A DNA stretch of 64,000 nt from Brachyhypopomus gauderio (GCF_052324685.1 NW_027506902.1:500771-564770), one strand, 5' to 3'. Counted from the stretch's first letter, positions 35,188-47,597 are shown. A program made the numbers and translations. The notes: a model not told the origin generated them from the sequence alone.

Positions 35188-37235
35188 TCAGGGTGCATGC
35201 ATCTCTAGAAGGGCTTTTACGCTCTTGTACAGTGGCTCACACACTTTCTGATAGGCATGTGGTGTGAGGTGGAGATAGTCATAAAGGTCCTGATGGGAGA
35301 TGGAGCCATCAGAGTGGATGAACCCTGGATCCACATCCAGAAAGGAGGAGTAAGACACAGATGCCAACTCGTCCTGCACCAGAGCATTCACCCTCGCATT
35401 TCGGTCCCGCAGCGGGTTTGGAGTTTTACCCCTTGGCAGAATGCCCTGTCAGGAAAGAGGGAAGAGAGAGAAAAATCTGTTAGAAGAAAAAAAAAAAAAA
35501 AAAAACACATGACCGACACACAAACCTGCCCAGGTCAGAAAGAAGCAGAGGAATACAGAAAGCAGGAGCAGTTTCTGAGCAGGAGAATGAACTAACCAGC
35601 ACAAGAATATGCGCTTGAGGTAGGTGCTGGTTGATCAGATGAACAATGGCCATGATACCCCCACAGATCTGCTCAGGGGTATGGCCATGGTTGTTGGTGC
35701 CCACCCACAACACCACCACCTAAACACAGAGGGTGAAAAAGGCCACGTTTTCAAATCAATAAATCACATATATATATAACACCATATCTGTATATTTCTG
35801 AAATGTGCTTCAATATTTAGTAATAGTTGGCAATCTCAATCAAGTACCAATCAGATTGTACCTTGGGGGAGATGTGGTCCAGCTCTCCATTACTAAGTCT
35901 CCACAGAACATGCTGTGTAGCATCACCACCAATTCCAAAGTTCAAAGTATGAAGTGGGGAGAATAGCTTTCTCCATACCTGTCAACAACATAGACAGATA
36001 AAAAATGTAATCATGTGTAGAAGATTTTGACCACCAAGATTGTATTATAATTTCTAAAGTTGAAGGATTTCACTGGGATTCATCATAGCATCTAATTTTA
36101 AAAAGAAAAAGGTGCCATGTTATTTTATTCCTTGTTACTAGACTTCTCTAGTTTTATCCTGCCACTGAATGTCCTGAAGTTACCTACAGTTCCCTCCTGA
36201 TCCCTACTGAAGGGAAGACTGCTTCAAGTCTTCCTTACATACCTGCTTCATCTTGATAACGAGGCTGGAGCAAGAATGCTATATTAGGAACTGGGCAGTA
36301 CAGTGGGGCCTCAGGAATGTAGCTGAAAACATATGGCCTAGAGGAGTTTTTGTATTGAGCCAGCTCTGTCAGAACAAATACATTTTCTTCTTAGTTATTT
36401 TATGGCTTTCTGGAGGAATTTTGTCTACCATGAAAGGGAATGCACTCCCGCATTCCCAATTACAGCCTGACTTTAATGAATATTAAAGAGATGTTGCCAT
36501 AGGACAGCAACATCAGCTGTTACCTTTGATAGTACTGTATACTCACACAGGGTGCCCTTAGAGCCTTTTACTTTGGAAGTGTAAATATATGTGCATTAAT
36601 GAGATCTGGTGATGTCAATTAATGATGGTTTCCTTCGTTACATGCATTAAAGCTGCTTTATTGCTGATAGTGCCTTCTTGTGAAGGATCAACCTACTAAA
36701 ATGTGACTCACTGAGTGAATCCCCATTCACAAGGACCCATGTATCCAAAACCAACTACCAAAAGTAATTTTTAATTGATCTTATCTGCTTGTGTGTCAGG
36801 ACATGTCGCTAAAAAACCCAAACAAGATATGCAGTTGCCCGAGTCATCTACATACTGAGATCACCTCAAAACTGATTAATAACTAAATGCACACTGAATT
36901 CTTGCTCATAATTGCCAGTAGTTTATATATGTATGGGAATCTAAAGACAAATGTAGCATACCTCAAACTCATGGAGCAGCTGGACAAGAGAGTCTCCAAC
37001 AAAAAGAACATCAGGTTCCTTCCCTTTGCTGTCAGAGACAAAACGATTATGCTGTAGAGAGGGAAAATAATAAACCGGTCACATTACAAAGCTACACATT
37101 ATGACAAACAAAACAGTACACTCAAGCACATTTGTATTAACATGCAAAATTCACCATTGACATCCACCGTCCATCGCCTTGCACATCCTCACAAGGCATG
37201 GGTGTGGCCGCGGGGTTAGCATCTCCGCTGCTCAT
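35188..37235 (-). CDS. pafah1b3: Platelet-activating factor acetylhydrolase 1b catalytic subunit (alpha1 type), 222 aa
   Basis: Minus-strand exons are 37155-37235, 36962-37051, 35862-35978, 35597-35719 and 35188-35445, all phase 0, giving 222 codons plus TGA. The protein has EDVQGDGRWMSM at its N-terminus, then VLFVGDSLVQLLHEFE with the catalytic serine of the GDS motif, GIGGDATQHVLWRL, WVGTNNHGHTPEQ, and DLYDYLHLT near the end supplying the catalytic Asp and His. These are the hallmarks of the SGNH-fold alpha subunits of cytosolic type I PAF-acetylhydrolase, which removes the acetyl group of PAF and binds LIS1 (PAFAH1B1). PAFAH1B2 and PAFAH1B3 are close paralogues; I chose B3 because prr19 lies head to head, as in mammals. 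Lengths match the family (about 230 aa). Confidence 0.9.
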
Positions 37236-37816
37236 TGTTGTTACTCTTAATAAAAACAAACAAACAAAGGGTTTTAACAGTACGAGTGAAAGCATCTTCG
37301 TTACATAGACCCATGTAGCGTTTTACATTATTCGGTCGACTGAACTGTAAGCTGTTATTTAAAAAAATATGGTATTATTTAAACTGAAGCTTGTGTGGGA
37401 AAACAAAATATCAAAATTACAGCATAAAGTACAGGATCGTTATGATGTGAACGAAACAGGCGCAATTCTGCCATAACCACTAAATTTTGTTAACAGCTTA
37501 AAAGTCACAGCAAATTTTCGGAGGTGGGTTTGTGCACTCAAATTTGCCCTTTGCGTGGTTATATGCAAAGACAATACATGCAGTGTTTTAACGTGCAGGG
37601 GCCTTTTAAGCTCAATGACTAACGTCTAAGTACAATGTTTTGTAGCTAACGTTAGCTAGCTAGCTAGCTGTCCAAGTCGTTGCTGTGTATTCTATTTAGA
37701 TAATTCTAAAGCAAATTTAGCCTGATAACGAAATTAGAGACGCAATGTGAAATACATTTTTTAACACTGTAGAATGACTGAATACAATATAATACACAAA
37801 ATGCAATTATGCTTAC

Positions 37817-37895
37817 CTGTAGCTAGAGCTACAGCTAATTACCAAACCCTCTTGAGTCTGTTCTTAACCCCGGAAGTTAACATCAGCGCAGGGGT
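37817..37895 (-). promoter_or_regulatory. pafah1b3 5' non-coding exon and promoter region
   Basis: The minus strand has CTACAG|GTAAGC with the donor at 37811-37816, so an untranslated first exon ends at 37817. The plus strand carries CCCCGGAAGTTAACATC near 37866, an ETS-family GGAAGT core and a typical element of TATA-less housekeeping promoters. The upstream edge of the exon is a guess. Confidence 0.45.
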
Positions 37896-38429
37896 TCATT
37901 AAGGCGTGTTAAGCAGAGCCCAGAGAGTCTATCTTTATTTTCAAAATTTATATATTTTTTAATCGATTAAAGACTTTTCGACGTTTTCTTTTCTGTACAT
38001 ATCAATTCGACGTTTTTGTAATTGGTACTTATTTGAAAAATCTTCAGTAGACGAACATTAATCGATGTGTTTGGACTCCACAACTGACTAAGACAGAGCT
38101 TGGATTCGCCAAGGATATATTGAATTACAAAAATCTATGTACTCGTTAAAAATGATATATTTACTGGTTCTGTGCATTGCTGATTTTTTAAAATTTATTT
38201 TTTAAGAATAAAATTTTAATTTGAAATGTGGACTTAAAAGTTTTGCTCTCAGATCAGACGCAAATATGTCACGTTACCAGGCAACGGCACGTTCAAATTA
38301 ACGGCGTGAGGATGTTCATCTTTACTAACTAGATAGGTAAAATAGGTCCTAGATTACATAATTACCTATATTTAAAGTATGTAATTGTCTAGCGAATTCT
38401 ACTTGAATGTTTTGAACAATTGGACAAGA

Positions 38430-38444
38430 AAGCCCTTCACCTGA
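38430..38444 (+). promoter_or_regulatory. Likely prr19 5' non-coding exon end
   Basis: CCTTCACCTGAG|GTATGA is a good splice donor, and an acceptor CTTAATCAG lies at 38818-38826, three bases before the prr19 start codon. The 5' UTR is therefore probably split by an intron of about 380 bases. Confidence 0.35.
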
Positions 38445-38647
38445 GGTATGAAAACCATACAAACCATATAATTCCATAACAATAGCACTAGTTAGCAAAC
38501 TAACTAATTGATGCCAGCTGTTAATCTCTATTGTCGACCAGTACCAGCGAACTAGCTAACCCAGGTTAGCTAGCTAATGTCTTTTCTTTCCTTAGACACA
38601 AGTTAAATAAACATTTCTCCGTATTTTTAACATTGTACAGCACATTT

Positions 38648-38696
38648 AGTAATTGGGCTAGGTAAATTGTCAGCCGATTTACCTAGCCCAATTACT
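38648..38696. repeat. Perfect 20-bp inverted repeat in prr19 5' intron
   Basis: Arms AGTAATTGGGCTAGGTAAAT (38648-38667) and ATTTACCTAGCCCAATTACT (38677-38696) are exact reverse complements with a 9-base spacer. Pairing continues after one mismatch into TTT/AAA. Confidence 0.95.
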
Positions 38697-38828
38697 GAAA
38701 GCTAAGAAATTATCTATTTTTTTGTAATTCGAATTGACAAATGTTGGTCAAAGCACAGGCTGGTTTGGTTTGTAGCCTCACGTCAGAAATCCAAACACTT
38801 TCTCTTTGTTGTGTGTACTTAATCAGCT

Positions 38829-41164
38829 ATGAGCCACCGTGACAGAAGACCTCTGTCAGAAAAACAGAATGCCCTCAACACCTTCAGCAACAAGGCCAAG
38901 GTCAAATCTTGCAGTAAAGATGTTCTTGTCTCCTGCTGCAAATCAGTTTGCATTACCAACAGGACAGAAGATTGCAGTGTTTCTCAAAAGGTAAAACGTC
39001 TCAAAACAAGAAAAGAAAGGAACCAAATTCGAGGACATGACACCAACAATTCTTACCAGAAACATCAACAAAAACAAGGAAGCAAAGAGAAAGCACAGAA
39101 TTACAATTTCCAGGATTACCCCTCTGGTCATTTAGTGAAACATTTCCAAAAAGAAAGGGCAGCTCTTAAGCCAATACCTCCACAGCAGCTAAGTCTCATT
39201 ACTGAAGGTCGTCTTACATCTATCAGAGGCCTCTTTAGCCATCAGGTCAGGTCTGTGGACATTGAGCGACTTGTGAAAAATCAGAAAAAAAGGCACAGGT
39301 CCAAAGAACATAAGTCAGGACAAGATACTTTAAATGATTCCCCTTCACTTCCGTCACATTCTCCATTGATCTTTAAGTCTAAATCAAGTGAATGTGGCAG
39401 ATGTATAGAGGAACAACAGAAATCAAAGAGGTCTAGAAATATATTGTCTCAGCAAACAGACACTGTTACTTTGTATAAAACAGATAGAAAATACATTTCT
39501 GCACAAAGTCTTCACGAAGCTGTAGATAATACTATCGGATCTAGTAGCCCATGTAGTCAGAGAGGGATGGAGCCTGTAGTTTTGTCTTCATTAGAGAGTG
39601 AATGTGATCATAATACTTCCTCAACTATTGCTAAAGCCAACTGCAACAAACCCCATGTCACTCCAAAAATGAAAGACACCTTAAAATCACTTGATCAAGA
39701 ACAAACAACGAAAACAACTACTGCCATTGACAAGAGACATGGTTTTGTAAATACCCAAAGTAGTCCTACAAAGTCTGTACTCTTAGGTATGTGTGCTCCA
39801 CATTCTGACTCTGGTAATCCATCCTTCATAACCTCTTCACCTGCACTGGACAGAGAGCATGTTGCATTGGCTGATGAATGTCATGGCCAAAATCAAGGAG
39901 TAGTGGGCAGGTTGGCCGCTCGTCTCTGTCAGACTCTGAATATCCTTCCTCAACGACGACGCTGCCCCCTGCTGACAGAGAGCAGAGAGGTATTGCTGCA
40001 GACCCTGCAGGAGAGGCACAGCTCCCAGCTCCAGCACAGCTTGTGCAGGCTACGCTCGTACATCAGTGCAGAGAGGCCACGCTCATCACACAACACTGAA
40101 CAAGCATGCAATGACTCGGGGCAAAGATGTGAGGACAACACACTCATGGGTTTCAGCCATGCATGGAAAAATGAAGATAGCCAACAAAATGCAAATATTG
40201 ATAGTTGGACAGGTGAGTCACCTTGTAATAAGTGATAATTATTACAGCACATTGTATACTTATGATAACTGCTCTGAGTAATATTTATTGAATCTGTGCT
40301 GTAGATGATGGATCACAAAGAAAATATATGGGAGCAAAGTGGAATACGATGAGGCAAGCTTGGGGAACATACTCCCCTCATGATTTAGGCTTGAATCAAC
40401 AACTTCCATTCCAAGATATGGTAAGTGGATTAGTAGACTTAAAATACTTGGATATGTGGACAAGTTTCATTTTATAGCAAACACCAAGTTAATGAAAGGT
40501 CACTTATATGGTAAAACTGGTTTGAAAAGTAAGTTTTTTGTGCAGTAAATGGTATGTGGATGAAGATTGATGCTTAGTAAATGTTTACTGTCTACAGCTG
40601 GATCAGGGGACTATAAGAGCACAGTCTCAGGAGTCCCTTAGAGGAGAGCAGCACTTCGACTCACAGAGATTTCCCATGCATCAGGATTTTACTGTTCCTG
40701 AAATTCTCACATCAAGTTATCAAAACTGGGAGCAGCTGACCTCTAATCCCCTCTCCCTGCTGTCACGAAAGCAAGTAAAATTGGGTAGCAGTGAAATGAG
40801 GTCAGAAAATTGCAATGAACTGTTTGAACAGTGGAGAAGTAAGCCGGATTTAGGTTTCTTGTTTTATGGTAAAAATATGAATAGAACCCATGCACCGTTA
40901 GATCATTTGACAGAGTTGAAGAACTGGTCTCCTCAGCATAAACTGGAATGTTTCAATGAGAGATCACCATTTGGTGCTTCCTCCACTGTTTCAGGATTCT
41001 TTCCTCCTGAAGGGTTCCGTTACGAGCCTTATTATCGCTTTCCGCATCCCTTGAATTCCATCAACTCATCAGAAAGGTCTGCTATGACTCTTTATATACA
41101 GTCAGACACAGAGAGGGGTCTTTCTTCATTTTTGCCCCAGAGCACTTCTTATACTCAGTATTAG
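38829..41164 (+). CDS. prr19: PRR19 homologue, meiotic crossover factor (688 aa, three coding exons)
   Basis: Coding exons are 38829-40212, 40305-40420 and 40598-41164 (1384+116+567 = 689 codons with stop). Residues 122-150 read LITEGRLTSIRGLFSHQVRS then VDIERLV, closely matching the conserved block of mammalian PRR19 (ITQGRLxxxxRGLFNHEVKS then LDVARL). A second conserved part, LAARLCQTLNILPQRRRCPL, lies at about 358-377 and matches the PRR19 block before the QARDAIVHTLQ-like helix. The N-terminus has a basic RKERN segment like PRR19. In mice PRR19 works with CNTD1 in meiotic crossover maturation. The fish protein is about twice the mammalian length (356 aa) and is Ser/Lys-rich rather than Pro-rich. 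It is divergent from pafah1b3, with about 1.6 kb between start codons. The acceptor at 38826 fixes the start. Confidence 0.85.
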
Positions 41165-42425
41165 CCATTGGCTTTGCTACATACAGAGCTACATATTTCT
41201 GCAATGATGGTATGCCTCAGTAGATCTTGGAGGACATAAGATAGCATACCCACTGTTAAATGTTGTAATTTTGTTTGGACCATTAATTGGATGCAAATAA
41301 TAATAATAAAAATGTCATCCACTTCACACTGAGTTATACTTTAATTCAAGTCTGAACCAAACTCAGTTCTAAAACACAAAACTCTAGAAAACTCAGTTTA
41401 AACTCCCAAGCTCTAAAATTCCATAACTGTAACTAAACAGCTTACTGTTTAATTTCTTTATGCTAAAATTTATTACTGGTCTCGTAAGAAACGTGTGGAG
41501 ATATAACAGATGATGGTGGTTATTTGGTTCTATTTAAAGATCATTTTTTTGTTTCATGTCAAGTTTGCCATAGCATGATGTTTGTTTTTAAGTAATTGAT
41601 TGATCTAGATAGGTCAGTTCTTGCTAAATAACAAAGACTTCATGTATCAAAAGTATCAAAAACATCATTGCAAGCAAATAACTATTTGCTAAATATTCAA
41701 GCATACCTGTGTCTTTGAATCCAGTAAACATACCACAAAAAAGGAAAAAAAGTTTGGTGTTTTTAATATTGCTTTGTTATTTTATTGGTGTCAGGTGGTG
41801 TCTTACCCTAATAATGGGAGATGACGTACCCCATATGTTACTTGGGGTTTTAATTCAATATGTTAGACACAATTATATATTATTTGGATTTGGACAGCTT
41901 AACATGAAAGCCCTGGTGATAAGAATGCATAAACATGCATTAAACTGAACTGGGTTGCTTTAAAATAAGGAACTCCAGATAATTTTTCTGTGGGTTTTCA
42001 GTGCGTGGAGTAACATTTTATAGTGAAACTCTGATGTAGATACAGACATCTTAACTTAGACATAGATTGAAGTCAGTTTTAAATCAGCTTTAAGCAAGAA
42101 TGCCGATAGAGCTTTCATATCTTGTAATAAAGCATTGCATTCTGCTACAGCATGATGCGATTTCTTAAAATATATTTAAAATACATTTATATGTCTTTTA
42201 GCAAGACCTAGTTAAATCCAAAATACCTGTCAAAATACCACCATACAAAATACCATCACACAAACTTTAAAATGAGTAAGAAATGTTGCATTATTAAATT
42301 TGACCTGTGAACATTTCAGATACATTCAAGATATACTTGTGTATTTTATGTAGTCTTTTTTTAAATGTTAATGGTCCCGTGACAAAGACTTGGGCGTAAG
42401 ACATGAATATATAGGCTTATTCTTG
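41165..42425. other. Intergenic, tail-to-tail between prr19 and tlr21
   Basis: Both 3' UTRs. AATAATAATAATAAAAATG at 41297 is a likely polyadenylation region for prr19. Nothing else is recognisable. Confidence 0.6.
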
Positions 42426-45404
42426 TTAAGGCATTAGGTAATAGGACTCATCGTTAATTTGGGGATGGTTACCAAAATTGTCACTTTCTTCCATACTTTC
42501 ACCATTAGTCTGCTGCACGATATGCATATCTTCCTCCATCTGTTCTTCTTGGCTTCTACTATTATTGCTTCGTATTGCCCTCTTGAGCTGCTTCCAGAAG
42601 AGTTCTTGCGCCTTGATGGGGTCTGTGCAGTCTGGCTGTGGCCACTGTAGATAGGTCTTACTCAGCATAACTTTCCTCATACGGTGATACATGGACAGCT
42701 GTCGCTCATGTATAGAGTCCAAGAAGACAAGTAAGAGCACATCTTGCATTTCATGAAATAGACGGTAGCTAGCCATTTGAATCTCAAGGGAGCACCACTC
42801 ACTACGGAGGAAGCTTTGACTGATCACACACACTGTCTTGCGGCTGTTGTAAACAGCCGAAACAATGTTGTCAACTATGTTGCGACCTGGCTCAAAATCG
42901 CGATGGTGTAGACAGAGTTTGAATGAAGACCCATTGCTTTCCAGATTTGGCAGCAGTTTATCCATCACCCATTTCTCATCTGCTGAATTGTAAGAAATGA
43001 AAGCATCATACATGCATTTTTCTTCCTCTTCCCTGAGACGACGCCACTGTTCCCCAAACCATGAACGGAAAACATAGTAGCCATATTTAAATTTCCAGTA
43101 AAGTTTTACATGAAGCAGTGGTATTAGAATTAATACAATTGTTACAAGATATGTGGAGGCAAACAAGTAGACTCCAAGATCCAAATAACACACATTGGTT
43201 TCAAAATTGTAAAAGTTTGACCCTTGTCGATCCTGGCAAGACAAATTGTAAAGATATACAAGCTGGACTTTCTGGTTGTTTTTAGTCCAATTCTGTAGTT
43301 CACTATTGAGACAGCTGCAGCTCAGTGGAGAATTTCGCAGGTCTAAGTACTGTAGATTAGTTAAATTTTCCAGCAATTTTATGTCCATGGTCTGCATAGC
43401 ATTGCGATTAAGATAGAGCATTTTCAATGCTGTGAGATTACCAAATACCTCTTTTGAAAATGACTCCACACCCATGTTCTCAATATGTAATGTCTCCAGC
43501 TTCCGCAGGTTTTTGAAAATACCTGGCTTGAGCTGAGTCACACCAGCACCAGAGTCCGCTAATGATAAATGAGTTAAGCTTTTCAGGTCATCGAATATGT
43601 CAGCATTGAAATAAGAGAGATGATTATTGCTGAGGTAAAGACTCTTCAGGGAAGTAAGGCCATGGAAAAATGCACTAGGTAATATGGAGATGCCGTATGG
43701 CAATTGTCCATCTAATTTCAGGTCGATGAGTTTTATTAAATTTACGAATGGAGAGTACGGTTGTTTTGAGTAATAGCAGATAGAATTACAACATAAATCA
43801 AGCACTTGTAATGTGCCATGAAGCCTTCCAAGCTGTTGACCATCAATATATTTAAGATGATTTCGGTCTAAATAAAGATTGGACAAGCTGTCAAGTCCAT
43901 TTAAAGCTTGAGGCATTAACTGAGTTATCTTGTTTCCCCCTAAATCTAGAATGGTCAGTTTACTGAGGGAAAGGAAAGTATTGTTGAAGATGACAGAAAT
44001 TCGGTTGTTGCGCAAGTTCAGTGTCTTAAGACTGTGAAGATCTTCAAAGCTCTCAGCATAGAGATCACTCAGAAGATTGTTGTCTAGGCGGAGTGTAACA
44101 AGGTCTCTAAGTCCCCTCAAAGCTTTTTTGTCCAGATAGGCAATTATGTTAATGTTAAGTTTAAGTATTGTTATTTTGGGTGCATAAATAAAAGCAAAGG
44201 CACTTATGTCTAAAATGCGATTGTAGCGGTAGCTCAGTTCTCTAAGGTTAGGTAGATACAGGTTGGTTCTTCTGTTGCAAGATAATAGTCTGGTTATGTG
44301 GTTATGCTCAATTTTGAGGCTTGTCACTTGATTTTGTGCTTTAAGGAACTCCAAACAGTTTATATTCTTCAGTGCGTTGGATGAGAGGTCCAAGACCCCA
44401 GATATATGGGGGCAATTAGACAATATGTTTTTGTTCAGAGTCCTAATACCATTATTTTGAAGGATCATTTTATTTATATGTATCTTTGGATAGTGGGACA
44501 GCTGTTTACACAGTGAAGACAGAAAGTGGGGATCATTTGCTCCCAAACCAGAGAAGTCTATGTGTTGAGGTGGCACATTGGTGTAATTATCCTTTAGGAG
44601 TGTTATTATAGAAACATTGGTGGAACGCAGTCGCAGGTACTTTAGACTGTTGAGATTCAGATGATAAAATGCCATAGATGATAGAAGTTTGTTATAGGAG
44701 ACATCCAACACTTTGACACTACTTAGAAAATCCCTTCTGCATCCCAGAGTGCTTAGTTTATTATTACCAAGATAAAGGGAGGCAAGTGATGGTGGAAGAC
44801 TAGATGAATGATCCAAGGAGTGTAGATTGTTGAATGAAAGGTCCAGTGTTATCAGAGCTGAGAGGTGTGTTATGGAATGCACCACTGCTGAAAAGTTGAA
44901 TAACTGGTTCCTACGTAGGTCCAAAATCTTTAAGTTGGTCAAACTAGAAAACAGGTCCAAAGAAAAACTTTTCAGTTGATTGTTGGCCAAGAGTAAGCTG
45001 GTGAGATTTTTGAGGCCACTGAAGGAATAATGACTGAGATTGGATATAGCATTGGTGGACAGGTTCAGGGTTTGAAGACATGTTAGATTAAAGAAGGCAT
45101 CCTTGTTAATTTTCCTTATATTGTTAAAGTCAAGTCTGAGAAATTTTAGTTTTGGCAGGTGACTAAAGCTTCTTGGAGAAATGTCTGAGAGGTTATGTTG
45201 ATGGATTGAAATGTTCGTTGCAGAAGGTGGTACATCATCCAGTATGGCAGAAACTGTCTGTGCTTGCGATTTCATACAATAAAATATTGTTCCTTTTGAA
45301 TCAACAATTTCATTGCAGTTCCTGAAACTGTAGTTTAGGGTGGACTGAAGAAATGAGGAGAATATTGCCACTGAGATAATAAGCAGATGGAACCAGTGTG
45401 CCAT
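42426..45404 (-). CDS. tlr21: Toll-like receptor, TLR21 type (992 aa, single coding exon)
   Basis: I start at MAHWFHLLIISVAIF (45404), a good signal peptide, rather than 12 codons upstream, because the minus strand has the splice acceptor TTTTCTTTCAG|AAGT directly before this ATG. About 25 leucine-rich repeats follow, with a CSC-type LRR C-terminal cap at about residue 700, a transmembrane helix at about 735-762 and a TIR domain from about 795 (YDAFISYNSADEKWV, RDFEPGRNI box 2, LRSEWC, final FW in ELFWKQL). The protein ends DESYYLMP. The TIR and the whole LRR layout fit the TLR11 family (TLR13/21/22/23), and the N- and C-termini fit TLR21 best. TLR21 is an endosomal sensor of CpG DNA in birds and fish, signalling through MyD88. 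TLR22 or TLR25/26 are the alternatives; a tree would decide. Confidence 0.8.
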   Translation of the reverse strand: MAHWFHLLIISVAIFSSFLQSTLNYSFRNCNEIVDSKGTIFYCMKSQAQTVSAILDDVPPSATNISIHQHNLSDISPRSFSHLPKLKFLRLDFNNIRKINKDAFFNLTCLQTLNLSTNAISNLSHYSFSGLKNLTSLLLANNQLKSFSLDLFSSLTNLKILDLRRNQLFNFSAVVHSITHLSALITLDLSFNNLHSLDHSSSLPPSLASLYLGNNKLSTLGCRRDFLSSVKVLDVSYNKLLSSMAFYHLNLNSLKYLRLRSTNVSIITLLKDNYTNVPPQHIDFSGLGANDPHFLSSLCKQLSHYPKIHINKMILQNNGIRTLNKNILSNCPHISGVLDLSSNALKNINCLEFLKAQNQVTSLKIEHNHITRLLSCNRRTNLYLPNLRELSYRYNRILDISAFAFIYAPKITILKLNINIIAYLDKKALRGLRDLVTLRLDNNLLSDLYAESFEDLHSLKTLNLRNNRISVIFNNTFLSLSKLTILDLGGNKITQLMPQALNGLDSLSNLYLDRNHLKYIDGQQLGRLHGTLQVLDLCCNSICYYSKQPYSPFVNLIKLIDLKLDGQLPYGISILPSAFFHGLTSLKSLYLSNNHLSYFNADIFDDLKSLTHLSLADSGAGVTQLKPGIFKNLRKLETLHIENMGVESFSKEVFGNLTALKMLYLNRNAMQTMDIKLLENLTNLQYLDLRNSPLSCSCLNSELQNWTKNNQKVQLVYLYNLSCQDRQGSNFYNFETNVCYLDLGVYLFASTYLVTIVLILIPLLHVKLYWKFKYGYYVFRSWFGEQWRRLREEEEKCMYDAFISYNSADEKWVMDKLLPNLESNGSSFKLCLHHRDFEPGRNIVDNIVSAVYNSRKTVCVISQSFLRSEWCSLEIQMASYRLFHEMQDVLLLVFLDSIHERQLSMYHRMRKVMLSKTYLQWPQPDCTDPIKAQELFWKQLKRAIRSNNSRSQEEQMEEDMHIVQQTNGESMEESDNFGNHPQINDESYYLMP

Positions 45405-45409
45405 ACTTC

Positions 45410-47597
45410 TGAAAGAAAATGTGTCTCTGCAGTGTCCCACTGATTAAGCTATAAAAAAAAAGATCATCTTCATGCGAGGTGCGACATTCTATATTTAAGG
45501 ATAGATGGATTTTTGATCTTTACTCTGGGTTTTTTATGTTCATACACAGCTGTCTGGAAAAGAAGAAAGACAAATGGGTTGTTAATCAGTTTTAATGACT
45601 TACACATTCTGATCTATGGAGGGTCTGAAGATGTGGTAGATTTAAAATGACATTTTCTGTTATAACAAAGGTATCTTTGACAGTGTTCCTTATTTTGTTG
45701 CTTCTGCTCTGATAGGATGGTAGAAGCAAGTTCTCATTTACAGCCATTTGTTAAAGCACTATTTTAATAGATGTTCCCTAATGTTAAAAACAAATAAGCA
45801 ATGACTCAAGGGTGGAGTAAGGACAATGCAGCTGTGGAACTAACAATGATCAAATAAGGAATGCCCCTTATGCAAACAAAACCAAAGGGTTTTGAGAAGA
45901 ATAGGACTGGCTTGCATTTGAACCTTGCTCCCTTTTCCCTAAATGGAACAACTAACAAATACATTTTTCCTGGTAGTATTGCTGAATGGAAATTTAACTT
46001 TGTCACCTTGATAAAGGCTTATTTGCCATACCTCATACATAGATTAAGCAAAATTACAATCTGATAAATATGCTTTGGATTTATTTACATTGACTGCCTG
46101 AAATATGTGTACTGGAATCAAGTGCACAATAAAATACATATTTTATTCTGACTGCTGTTTTTAAACAATAGTCAACTCACTTATACTTATAGTGACTATG
46201 ATTGTCCACTTGTGCTTGGCTGTGATTATTGTTTTTTGTGTTAATTTATTTATTAGTAAATGAAAGTTACAGATATTATATGTAATTTAATAATTTTACA
46301 TTCTATTACATGAATGTAGTAACAATTAAAGAACTCTCCTGATTTCATCTGCAATGTAAAAAAGTGGGTGGGCCCTCTTGCTTGTATCAAATTTTACAAT
46401 GCCTCACAGATTTTATTTAGCAGAAAACAATAGTTAATGCAAGAATATGTATTTACCTGATGTTTTTTTTTCAAGTGTTAATTGCTTTATGTAATTTTCT
46501 GCAAACATGGAATTAAATACTCATGATTGCTCATATGTCATGGAATAAGAATTTCTCTTAGCTCTGATAGTCTTTAGATATGGTTGTAGAATATCAAATT
46601 GATCACTAAGTTTACACAATACTACATTTTATCCAGGGCCGGCGCCACGGGGGGGGGGGGGGGGGGGGGATGGGGCAAGGTTGCCCCCTCAGGCAAGGTG
46701 TCCCGCCCCCTCAATGTAAATAATAAGACCCATTTATTTTACAGCAATTGTTACATGACGCCCCCTCACCCACTCAACAATCGTTACACGCCACCCCCCA
46801 CCACCCCACTCAACAATTTACGTTCGCCAACCCCCCCCCAGATAAAAGGCCGGTCAGTACAGTAATAAAGGGTCTTAATGATCACTTAATAGTCAGGCTA
46901 CTCCATTATGCTTAATTATATTTTTGTTTGCATACAGAAATCTTTATAAAAAAAAATATGAAGCATATAATTAAGTTAAATCACCATGTGAATTGCTATT
47001 AGAAAGTGAGGTTTTGCTGAATTATGCTGAAATGAATGCAGTAAGAAATTAAAAATCCTTTTAAAATTTGACTGTCTAACATGAATGGTAAGGATAGTGT
47101 TTACATTAATTATAAGTCTTACCTTAGGAAAATCCTATTTGGTAATTACTTGGTTAGCCAAAAAGCAGTTTGTCTCTCTGTCTTGACATGGCTGTCTCTC
47201 TCCCAACCTTCTCTTAACACTGTTCTAGTTCAACAAAATTCTTTTCACCAGAACAGAAAGAGGAAACACCCGTGATAACAACGTGCCCAACATTTTGCCC
47301 CCCCCCCCCCCCCCGTTCCCTAAACTGACACTCAAAGAGCGCTTAAAAGCAATGTTTTATTGAAACTACTAGGGATATACATCCTTTGATATCCAATACA
47401 TATATATATATATATATATACGTATATATTGTCCTAAACAACACTGTTGGAATAGAGAAACAAGCAGTAAGATCCTGCCAATGCAAAATCCCAATTGTCT
47501 TAATTGTAATAAAATACTAACTGTGACCAGTTATCCTATAGATATGTGTATCAGTCAGTATATTCTTCATCCTTCAGATACCTATCCTTCTGACACA
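45410..47597. other. Intergenic, upstream of tlr21 and downstream of the cornifelin-like gene
   Basis: Holds the tlr21 5' intron and promoter, a MITE at about 46637-46860, a poly-C run at 47300-47314 and a short TA repeat at 47400-47420. No supported gene. Confidence 0.6.
46637..46862. mobile_element. hAT-like MITE, copy 1 (with poly-G)
   Basis: It starts CAGGGCCGGCGCCACGGGG with a run of about 20 G. The segment at 46703-46810 (CCCCTCAATGTAAATAATAA then GACCCATTTATTTTACAGCA) matches, in reverse, 59305-59395 near the other end of the window. Neighbouring pieces repeat GCCCCCTCACCCACTCAACA-type phrases. Confidence 0.6.
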
